Shown here piece by piece: positions 57,222 to 64,000 of a stretch of DNA of 64,000 nt (within the stretch, counting starts at the first letter, position 1; each line of letters begins with the position of its first letter). The stretch comes from Vibrio rarus. GTDB lineage: Bacteria > Pseudomonadota > Gammaproteobacteria > Enterobacterales > Vibrionaceae. Position numbers and translations under genes: made by a program. The stretch covers positions 1,674,001 to 1,738,000 of the forward strand of contig NZ_AP024900.1 of NCBI RefSeq assembly GCF_024347075.1, given 5' to 3'. The notes under the pieces were generated by a model. The model made no database searches and was not told the origin of the DNA. It was given only the letters and a program-made list of their open reading frames with translations.

Positions 57222-57398
57222 CTAACCATGACTTCCAGGGGGACCCCAAACGAACATTTGCAGCATCCAAACGGTAAAGCCATACCCGCCCACAAACATG
57301 ACGCTCAAAATAGGAAAAAGTACCACGGCTATAAATAAAAACGCTTTCCACTCCAAGGAGCGCTTTTCCTCTTCATGGATAGTATTGATCTCACTCAT
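57222..57398 (-). CDS. torE: Small membrane protein TorE (NapE/TorE family)
   Basis: 58 residues from the ATG at 57398, with AAGG upstream (a longer frame reaches 57419). A single membrane helix with FLFIAVVLFPILSVMFVGGYGF, typical of NapE/TorE. It precedes torC by about 25 bp. Its role is poorly known; it is common at the start of torECAD operons in marine bacteria. Confidence 0.88.
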   Translation of the reverse strand: MSEINTIHEEEKRSLEWKAFLFIAVVLFPILSVMFVGGYGFTVWMLQMFVWGPPGSHG

Positions 57399-57864
57399 AC
57401 ACTCTGCCTTGCTGAACATTGCCCATCACTACGTAAACGCAGCAAACCGATAATAATAATTTAGACCATATCCCTGATCTATCTAGGGAGAATGATAAAA
57501 TGTTGCGCAAAGTACGCTTTTTTTGCTCAATATTTCGCCATTATCGCTCTCTAAAATGTTGCCTTTTTGAGCGATATGAGCGATTTTCATTTGCTGTTTG
57601 CATGGCAATGCCAGTTGGGAGGTTATCCACAATTATTGTGGATAAAAAGTGTAAACACACTGCTTGTATGGGATAGCGAAGAGTCAATGGTTTTTTTGGT
57701 TTTTTTCACTTAATAATGATATTTGTCATATTTAATAATTTTGCCCCTAGAGAATGGTGAACAATTGAACGCTCATCTGATAGAGGTAACGTTTTTAACA
57801 GCTATTTGTTGATTCACTTGCATTCAAGTTCTAATGTGATTGAAAACTATAAAAAGGAAGCAGC
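57399..57864. promoter_or_regulatory. Divergent region between torE and the TIGR02647-like gene
   Basis: 466 bp, the upstream region of torECA on one side and of the small gene on the other. I did not find clear TorR boxes. The notable element is the DnaA-box pair (listed separately). Confidence 0.5.
57623..57645. promoter_or_regulatory. Head-to-head DnaA boxes
   Basis: Arms TTATCCACAA and TTGTGGATAA around TTA: two copies of the strong consensus DnaA box TTATCCACA in inverted orientation, with a perfect 10-bp repeat. Confidence 0.7.
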
Positions 57865-58098
57865 ATGAAATTTGACCAACTCATCGTCGATGAACTTAAC
57901 CTACTTTTACAATTCAATATGGACAGCACAGCCACTGGTATCAAAGTTCACAGTGACGCTGCACAAAGTACTCAACTTGCGGTTAAGGCTTTATTTGAAA
58001 AAGGGCTATGCACCCTTAGTGATGGCGGTTACCTAACCAATGAGGGTATCGCTATTGCCGAACGTGCCGATAAAATATTGAGAGCACTTAGCCACTAA
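57865..58098 (+). CDS. TIGR02647-like small protein
   Basis: 77 residues, soluble, beginning MKFDQLIVDELNLLLQFN and containing TTGIKVH-like ATGIKVH. It is similar by eye to a family of short proteins of unknown function in Vibrio and relatives. AAGGAAG stands six bases before ATG. It is followed directly by the next gene (TAATATG), so the two are coupled. Confidence 0.75.
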   Translation: MKFDQLIVDELNLLLQFNMDSTATGIKVHSDAAQSTQLAVKALFEKGLCTLSDGGYLTNEGIAIAERADKILRALSH

Positions 58099-58099
58099 T

Positions 58100-58945
58100 A
58101 TGGCCTCGATATTAATAGTAGGTGCCGGTTGGCTTGGTCGTCCTTTAGCCAAACAACTGAGCACCTTAGGCCATCAAGTTTCTGTCACCAACTCTCAGCA
58201 AAATAGCGTTTTACTCAGCCAGCAATATGGACTGCAATCTAGCCTAATTCAGTTACCTTTAACGCACTCCACCACTTTTTCAGCACTCATAAACTCATTA
58301 AATATCGACATCGTGATCGGTTGTATTACCCCAGGTTTTCGACGCCAACAAACACCTGACTGGGATAGCTATGCCAATAATTGGCAACAAATTTGTGATG
58401 GGGCGGCACGCGGTGGCGCTAAAAAAATAATTATGGTTAGCTCAACAGCGGTCTACCCTTCCATAGCAAAAGAGATGGTTGAACAAGATGCTCACTTTAA
58501 TTTAGCGAGGGAGGATGTTCACTTTTCTCAGAAAAGTATCGCTCTGCTAAAAGCCGAACAAGTGGTGATGGATTGCGGGATCAATTTTGCGATCATTCGC
58601 TGTAGTGGTTTAGTGGATGACAAGCGCCACCCATCTCGATTTGTCTCTCGTCTCAAGTCCATAAGTACTCAGGCACCCGCGAACATGTTACACAAACGCG
58701 ATGCTATTGGCTTTATTACCCTCGCTTTAGATGCAGTGAATCATCAGGTGGTGAATGTATCGACACCCAACACTTGCGATAAAGCGACGTTTTATACCGC
58801 CGCATTAAAAGAAAGTAAGGTCACACCTGCATCTAGCGTCGCTTTGCCTACAATTGTGCATACACCAGATAAAAAAATAGACAGTTCATTGTCCCAGCAA
58901 CTAGGGTATCAATACCTGTACCAACACAGCCTAGACTTATTGTAA
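58100..58945 (+). CDS. NAD(P)-dependent SDR-type epimerase/dehydratase (YeeZ-like)
   Basis: 281 residues. N-terminal Rossmann motif GAGWLGRPLAKQL, then MVSSTAVYPS with the Ser-Tyr region, and IRCSGLVDDKRHP. It resembles YeeZ-type sugar-nucleotide epimerase-like proteins, whose substrate is unknown. The YxxxK of classical SDRs is not evident, so activity is uncertain. Coupled to the preceding 77-residue gene. Confidence 0.8.
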   Translation: MASILIVGAGWLGRPLAKQLSTLGHQVSVTNSQQNSVLLSQQYGLQSSLIQLPLTHSTTFSALINSLNIDIVIGCITPGFRRQQTPDWDSYANNWQQICDGAARGGAKKIIMVSSTAVYPSIAKEMVEQDAHFNLAREDVHFSQKSIALLKAEQVVMDCGINFAIIRCSGLVDDKRHPSRFVSRLKSISTQAPANMLHKRDAIGFITLALDAVNHQVVNVSTPNTCDKATFYTAALKESKVTPASSVALPTIVHTPDKKIDSSLSQQLGYQYLYQHSLDLL

Positions 58946-59093
58946 TACCATCGCAGTAATTAATTAGAATTTTTGATTGTAGAATAACGACTTATCGAAA
59001 AATTCCCTCCTTGATTTCGAGCACTTTTCCTACGCTATTTCTGAACACTGACTTGGTGTGATTGATATAACTGATCATTCTAGCTTGTTAAAA

Positions 59094-59139
59094 CAAAAAA
59101 CCAGCCGTGAGCAAATTAATGCTATGACTGGTTTTTTAA
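59094..59139. terminator. Bidirectional terminator between the epimerase-like gene and mukB
   Basis: AAAAAACCAG ... CTGGTTTTTT with a longer imperfect inner stem, lying between convergent genes. Confidence 0.8.
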
Positions 59140-59196
59140 TATAACGTCACAGAAATAGGGTCATAGGAGTGTGCCCTTTCGAGCACAGATCACCAT

Positions 59197-62100
59197 TTAT
59201 ATCACCTCAGCTTCATCCATCGCTTGGCTATCTAAAGTGTTTTGTGCAAAGCCTCTCAAGCCCACCACATGTACATGCTCGTGATCTTTAAACACTTTAC
59301 GCACTAACTTATAGGTGGTGCCTTTTTCTGGGCTGATGTTCTCAGGTGCAGCAATAAGTAACTGCATATTTAAACGGTCACACAGTTCAAATAAGGTCGC
59401 AATAGACTTCGCATCCAAGCGCGCAGCTTCATCTAAGAACAATAAGCGACATGGCACAATATCTTTGCTGCGCAAACGGCGGGACTCTTCCTCCCAGCTC
59501 TGTACCACCATCAATAGAATTGACTGACCAGTACCGATAGCCTCACCCGTTGAAAGAGCGCCAGATTCTGCTTGTAACCACCCTTCTGAGCCACGGTTAA
59601 CTTCTACGCCCATAGCAAGGTAGTTGCGGTAATCCAGTAATTCTTCGCCCAAAATTTGCGGTGAGCGTTGCCCCATATCAATATGTGGATTCACCCGTTG
59701 GAACAGCTTCGCTATCGCTTCTGAGAAGGTAAGACGAGAGTTGTCGAACAATTGCTGATGGGCTTTGTCTGGGTTGGCCAAACTGTCTAGCAAGATTTGA
59801 TGACTTTCACGAATTTCAACGTTAAGACGCACCCCATTCACCTGACCGAAATGAATATTCGATAAACCTTGGTTAAGGATACGAATACGATTTTGCTCAC
59901 GCTGAATGGTCTTCTTAATGATACTAGAAACCGACTCAGAGCTGATTGCCAAACGATTCTCACGTTGGTTTAGCTCTTCGGTTAAACGGCCTAGCTCCAC
60001 TTCCATCTCTTCGATAGCCTCTACAGGATCATCGGTGCGGATAATATCCTGACGAATTCGTTCACGCAGATATTGATACACCGCAATATAGAACAGTACT
60101 TTACGTTCAGGGTATGCGGTATCTTCTGATGCGCGCAGTGAATCACGTAAGGAGTCATCATTAGCAACCGCTAAACGAAGCGCACCTAAAGATTTATCTG
60201 ACATAGAGCGAAGCTCACCCTCAGACAAATACGCCAACTCACGTTTGTGTAGGCGGCGTTCGACATCATGCAATCGCGCCAATTTAAGTACCGAGCACCA
60301 ACCCGCTTTTGCTGTCACAACAAACGCACGCAGTTCTTTGTACTCTTTTTGTTGTTTTTTCAGAGCTTTGGTTGCACTGCGCAACTCCATTTCGGTTGCG
60401 GTAACTGTTTTTTGCATCTGTGCTTGAGTGCTACGAGAGGTCTCGATACGTTGATGCAACGCCTCTTTACGGCTGTGTGCTCGCTGTAAAATCCCCTCAT
60501 CTAATATCACTCCGGCGTCATTCAGTTCCTGACGAAACTCTTGAACTGTCTCAGATTTGGTTTGATGAGAGCTTTTCAGTGTGGCCAATAACTGATTGTA
60601 TTGTTGGAACTGTTGCTGAGCCTGTTTAAAGCTCACTCTGGCACGTTCTTTTTCTTGCTCTGCTGTGGTCAGTTTTAATTTAAGCTGTTCGCTTAACTCA
60701 CTGCTTTTATCCAGCAATTGCACAGAATCGGCGTAAGCAAAGTGCGCTTTACGTCCTAATACATTCGATAGGGCGAAGGTTTTTTGTTTATTTAATTGCA
60801 ACGCTTTATCTAACGCTTCATATTCCGCTTGCAAGGCATCAAATTGTTCAGGATCGGTGTCTAAAGCGCTGGCAATAGGCTCTAGTTGCTGCAAGATTTT
60901 ACCAAAGCGGTCTAAATAGCGTTTACTTTCATTAAGCTGTTGCAGTTTTGTGGCCACTTCTTCGACCCGCTCAGCTAAGGTCTCATCGTCTACAAGATGC
61001 AGATATGGCGAGATCTTATCTAATGCGGCCAGGGCTTTCTTACCTTTAGCAAGTGCCTGTTTATGCTCGGTTTCTGCGGTTTGCAACTTAGAAAGCTGCT
61101 CTAAAAGCGTGTTACGTTGACTGCGAAGTGAGTGGATACTTTGCTCAGGATCGTCTTCAAAAGCAACTTGTGCATGATGGGCAACAAAATCATTAAAGGC
61201 TTGGTATAAACGCTGCGCTTTTTGCGCATCAAATGACGCTTTGGCGTAATCTTCAACGATCTGATCACGCTGTTCACGTAAGATCTCTAAACGAGATTCA
61301 CGGGCGGCGCGACCAAATAATGGCACTTTAGGGAAACGAGAAAAACGCAGTTGCTGCTCGCTCACTTGAACGCACACCGCCCCTGCAAACTCTTCCACTT
61401 CAAACTGGCTGTCATCAAAGGCGTCCACATCCCCTTCAAGGATGTACACATCGTCTGGGCAGTCATCAAACTCCACCAAGCGCTCTTTGATTCCGCTCAT
61501 ATCAGACACCACAATGGCGTGACGGGCAGGACCATACATAGCACTGAAATACGGAGCATCTTCTAATGTGATGTCATCGTAAATCTCCGAAAGCAGAACG
61601 CCACCGACACTGTCAGCCAAAGCTTTAAGGCGAGCGTCATTCGCCCCCCCTGGGGCTGCAAGAGCTTCAATTTCTTTTTCAATGTCTGTGCGACGCAGTG
61701 CTAAAGCATCTTTATTGGAAAGTAACGACTTTTCTGTTTCCAGCACTTGTTGCATGGTGGCCATGACCGATTGCGCATCGGTTAGGGAGACCTCTGTTTG
61801 CTCACTGATCTGAGTTAACGCATCATTAGCTTTAATCCATTTTGGCGCAATGGACTCGAAACGTTGAATATCACTAACGATTTGCTTTTCATTGCGGCGC
61901 ATTTCCATCAAGCTTTCACGGCCAGATTCTATACTTTGCTCTGCCGTTTCAATCACTTGTGATTGACGTTCGTACTCAACTTCTAAATCCGCTTCGTCCA
62001 TGATCTGACTGGCAAATTGTTGCTGATACTCCGCCAGTTGTCCTTGCACGCTTTTTTGCTTGGTTAACGCTTTGCTCATCTCTTGTTGCTGAGACTGCCA

Positions 62101-63651
62101 GTGACTTAACTGTTGAACATCGTTATTGGCCGCCACCGCTTTAGCCAAGGCGCTCTTAGCAAAACGGGCTGCCTCACTGCGAGAGCAATCCGCATCTAAT
62201 TGTTTCACCAAATCAAAGGCGCGATTAAACTGCTGAGCACTGGCCGAGTTAAGATCTAGCTTGTGTTTCAGTGACAATATATGCGCAGTTTGCGATTGCT
62301 GTTCTGTACCAAGTTGCGTAATCAGTGCAGGAATAGCATCCACACTGTCAATGTCTAAACCACATAGCTCACGTGTCTCTTGTAGCGCTTTTATGGCTTG
62401 TTGATATTGCAGAGCTCGAGTTTGCTGAACATCTAGCGCTTGTTGATAATCGGCAAGTTGCGATTTCAGACTATCCACTTCTTGTTCGGTTAATTCACTT
62501 TGCTCTTCGGCAGCCATTAACCGCTCTTGGGCTTCTTCCACCACCATGACTTGCTCTTCAAGGCGCTCACTCAGCTCAATCAAATCCTCTTCATAGCGAG
62601 CAATTTTTTGTTGCTGTTGCAAAGCACTTTGCACTAATTGCAAGTAATCGGATGCCGATTGATGATCTTGCTCTAGAGCCGAATATTCATCGACAATGGC
62701 GTTTAGCTGCTGCTGGGTGGTATTGAGTAGCGTATTGTTGTCTAAAATTTGCTGGCGATTATTAAATAGCTCCGCGCGCAATCCCAATGTCGCCTCTAAC
62801 TTAGTGCGGCGTTGATTGGCGTGGCGCATGTAATCGGCAGCCACATAACTGGTGGACTCGGTAAGCAAGTGCTTAAACAAGTCTCTATCTGCTTGGGTAT
62901 TTTTGATCGCTTCAAGGGTGATGCGGTTCTCGCGAAGCGCCGATTCCATATCTTGGAACGCTTTTTTCACGCCACCATTTTGTGGCAGTAAGTAGTCACG
63001 CAGTGAACGGGTAATGGTGCTGGAAATGCCCCCGTACAGCGACGCTTCAATCAGGCGATAGAACTTAGAGCGATCACTTGAGTTACGCAATTTTTTTGGC
63101 ACCACGCCAAAATCAAACATTTGTGCATGGTAATCAGTAATCGAGTTAAACGCTTTAAATTGCGCTCCTTCAATTTGGGCAACGCGCTCTTTCACATCAT
63201 TTAACTGACAAACTTTGGCTTGTGTTTCATTGATGGTTTCAATGAACAACTGCGCCGCTTTCATCGAGCTTGGCAGTCCTTGAATTAAGAAAGGTTTAAT
63301 GTCCACTTTCTTATCGCGACCCGCGATTTGTTGTAATTTAACCGCAAACACTAAGCGTTGATTTCGTGAGTTAACCACTTCTAGTGCGGCATAACACACT
63401 CCAGGCTGTAGCTTGCCGTACAAGCCTTTATCGCGCGAGGCTTGTGAGCTACCCGCCTCAGTGGTGTTGCGAAAGTGCAATAAGCTTTGGTCTGGGATCA
63501 AGGTAGTAATAAATGCCGCCATTGTGGTGGATTTACCCGCACCGTTACCGCCCGATAACGTGGTGACAAGACCATCGATGTCAAAAGTACGTGCGAAAAA
63601 GCCGTTCCAGTTAACCATCGTCAGTGATTGATATTTACCTCTTTCAATCAT
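59197..63651 (-). CDS. mukB: Chromosome condensin subunit MukB
   Basis: 1484 residues. The N-terminal head has Walker A GGNGAGKSTT, long coiled coils span about 280-1150 around a hinge (about 640-780), and the C-terminal head carries the ABC signature LSTGEAIGTGQS and Walker B LLFLDEAARLD. MukB compacts and segregates the chromosome with MukE and MukF. Its ATG overlaps the mukE stop (ATGA). Length is the family norm. Confidence 0.98.
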   Translation of the reverse strand: MIERGKYQSLTMVNWNGFFARTFDIDGLVTTLSGGNGAGKSTTMAAFITTLIPDQSLLHFRNTTEAGSSQASRDKGLYGKLQPGVCYAALEVVNSRNQRLVFAVKLQQIAGRDKKVDIKPFLIQGLPSSMKAAQLFIETINETQAKVCQLNDVKERVAQIEGAQFKAFNSITDYHAQMFDFGVVPKKLRNSSDRSKFYRLIEASLYGGISSTITRSLRDYLLPQNGGVKKAFQDMESALRENRITLEAIKNTQADRDLFKHLLTESTSYVAADYMRHANQRRTKLEATLGLRAELFNNRQQILDNNTLLNTTQQQLNAIVDEYSALEQDHQSASDYLQLVQSALQQQQKIARYEEDLIELSERLEEQVMVVEEAQERLMAAEEQSELTEQEVDSLKSQLADYQQALDVQQTRALQYQQAIKALQETRELCGLDIDSVDAIPALITQLGTEQQSQTAHILSLKHKLDLNSASAQQFNRAFDLVKQLDADCSRSEAARFAKSALAKAVAANNDVQQLSHWQSQQQEMSKALTKQKSVQGQLAEYQQQFASQIMDEADLEVEYERQSQVIETAEQSIESGRESLMEMRRNEKQIVSDIQRFESIAPKWIKANDALTQISEQTEVSLTDAQSVMATMQQVLETEKSLLSNKDALALRRTDIEKEIEALAAPGGANDARLKALADSVGGVLLSEIYDDITLEDAPYFSAMYGPARHAIVVSDMSGIKERLVEFDDCPDDVYILEGDVDAFDDSQFEVEEFAGAVCVQVSEQQLRFSRFPKVPLFGRAARESRLEILREQRDQIVEDYAKASFDAQKAQRLYQAFNDFVAHHAQVAFEDDPEQSIHSLRSQRNTLLEQLSKLQTAETEHKQALAKGKKALAALDKISPYLHLVDDETLAERVEEVATKLQQLNESKRYLDRFGKILQQLEPIASALDTDPEQFDALQAEYEALDKALQLNKQKTFALSNVLGRKAHFAYADSVQLLDKSSELSEQLKLKLTTAEQEKERARVSFKQAQQQFQQYNQLLATLKSSHQTKSETVQEFRQELNDAGVILDEGILQRAHSRKEALHQRIETSRSTQAQMQKTVTATEMELRSATKALKKQQKEYKELRAFVVTAKAGWCSVLKLARLHDVERRLHKRELAYLSEGELRSMSDKSLGALRLAVANDDSLRDSLRASEDTAYPERKVLFYIAVYQYLRERIRQDIIRTDDPVEAIEEMEVELGRLTEELNQRENRLAISSESVSSIIKKTIQREQNRIRILNQGLSNIHFGQVNGVRLNVEIRESHQILLDSLANPDKAHQQLFDNSRLTFSEAIAKLFQRVNPHIDMGQRSPQILGEELLDYRNYLAMGVEVNRGSEGWLQAESGALSTGEAIGTGQSILLMVVQSWEEESRRLRSKDIVPCRLLFLDEAARLDAKSIATLFELCDRLNMQLLIAAPENISPEKGTTYKLVRKVFKDHEHVHVVGLRGFAQNTLDSQAMDEAEVI

Positions 63652-64000
63652 GCTTGTTCCTCATTTTTGGATTCTTCCAGCAAGCTGCCTTGTTGCATAT
63701 CTTCTGCCGGTACGGCTTCACCGTCTCTAATTAGGCGCATTTGCGCTTGTTGTACGTCATCGCCAACGCGAACATCCGCGCCAAAGCGAAATACTGCTTC
63801 ACTGATACGAAACTTATCCCCTTCGCCAATGGGTAATAACATGCCCAGTCGTTTTAAACGGCGTAAAGAAGTACGCACTTTTTCATACAGTTTTTCTTTA
63901 TCTAAATCCGTACCTGTGGCTTTATGGGTGACAAACTTCATCAGTGTGCTGTGATCCGCAATCGCCACCAGTTCGTCAAACATTTCTTGGTTGCTAAAAA
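63648..64000 (-). CDS. mukE: Condensin subunit MukE, C-terminal part, cut by the window edge
   Basis: About 117 residues of the C-terminal half are visible; the frame stays open to position 64000, so the gene continues beyond the window. Phrases DLDKEKLYEKVRTSLRRLKRLGML and EAVFRFGADVR match MukE. MukE with the kleisin MukF regulates MukB. The 3' end overlaps mukB by 4 bp. Confidence 0.92.
   Translation of the reverse strand, partial: FSNQEMFDELVAIADHSTLMKFVTHKATGTDLDKEKLYEKVRTSLRRLKRLGMLLPIGEGDKFRISEAVFRFGADVRVGDDVQQAQMRLIRDGEAVPAEDMQQGSLLEESKNEEQA

Overview
The window looks like a chromosomal segment of a marine gammaproteobacterium of the Vibrionaceae. From about 36.7 kb rightwards the gene order is the conserved one of that family: tRNA-Ser, a UPF0149/YecA-like gene, nadA, the tol-pal cluster, cydABX, ruvBAC, aspS, cmoA, torECA and mukEB. 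Assignment to Vibrionaceae rests on gene content and remembered gene order, not on a search. The left 36.7 kb is accessory DNA dense in defence-type genes, with one housekeeping-type RNA helicase (rhlE) inside it. No integrase, transposase or CRISPR array is visible.

Left to right, mostly on the minus strand: (1) 141-3884, a Type II Zorya anti-phage system (zorA, zorB, zorE with an HNH nuclease). (2) 4045-7758, a very AT-rich five-gene module I cannot match to a named system: a small membrane protein, a lipoprotein with a ClpP-like serine protease domain, two membrane/coiled-coil proteins carrying unusual Glu-Val-Pro repeats, and a small SH3/Tudor-like protein. (3) 8039-9331, rhlE. (4) 9728-15455, a six-gene operon headed by a WYL regulator of the BrxR/CapW type, followed by a GDSL/SGNH hydrolase, an HsdS-like protein, an unknown, an ADP-ribosylglycohydrolase and another unknown. 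(5) 16089-19963, two tandem paralogous SF2 helicase-like ATPases on the plus strand. (6) 20022-36459, a BREX operon: brxA, brxB, brxC, two pglX genes, a brxU-like GmrSD gene, pglZ, a zeta-type P-loop kinase gene and a 55-residue ORF. It has no brxL and no brxHII.

The BREX genes should work as one unit: PglX methylates host DNA, BrxC (ATPase), PglZ and the Brx accessory proteins act on unmodified phage DNA, and BrxU targets modified phage DNA, the opposite case. Two PglX copies with near-identical ends and different middles imply two recognition specificities. The strongest candidates for something undescribed are the five-gene envelope module beside Zorya, the WYL-SGNH-DraG operon, the helicase pair, and the zeta kinase plus 55-aa partner in the place where brxL normally sits.

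The right half holds envelope maintenance (tol-pal), low-oxygen respiration (cyd with an FNR-like and an ArcA-like site upstream), DNA repair (ruv), translation (aspS, cmoA), TMAO respiration (torECA) and chromosome condensation (mukEB, with mukE cut by the window edge). Two intergenic regions stand out there: 52842-53513 (a long perfect palindrome, then three hairpins ending in a terminator) and 57623-57645 (two consensus DnaA boxes head to head).
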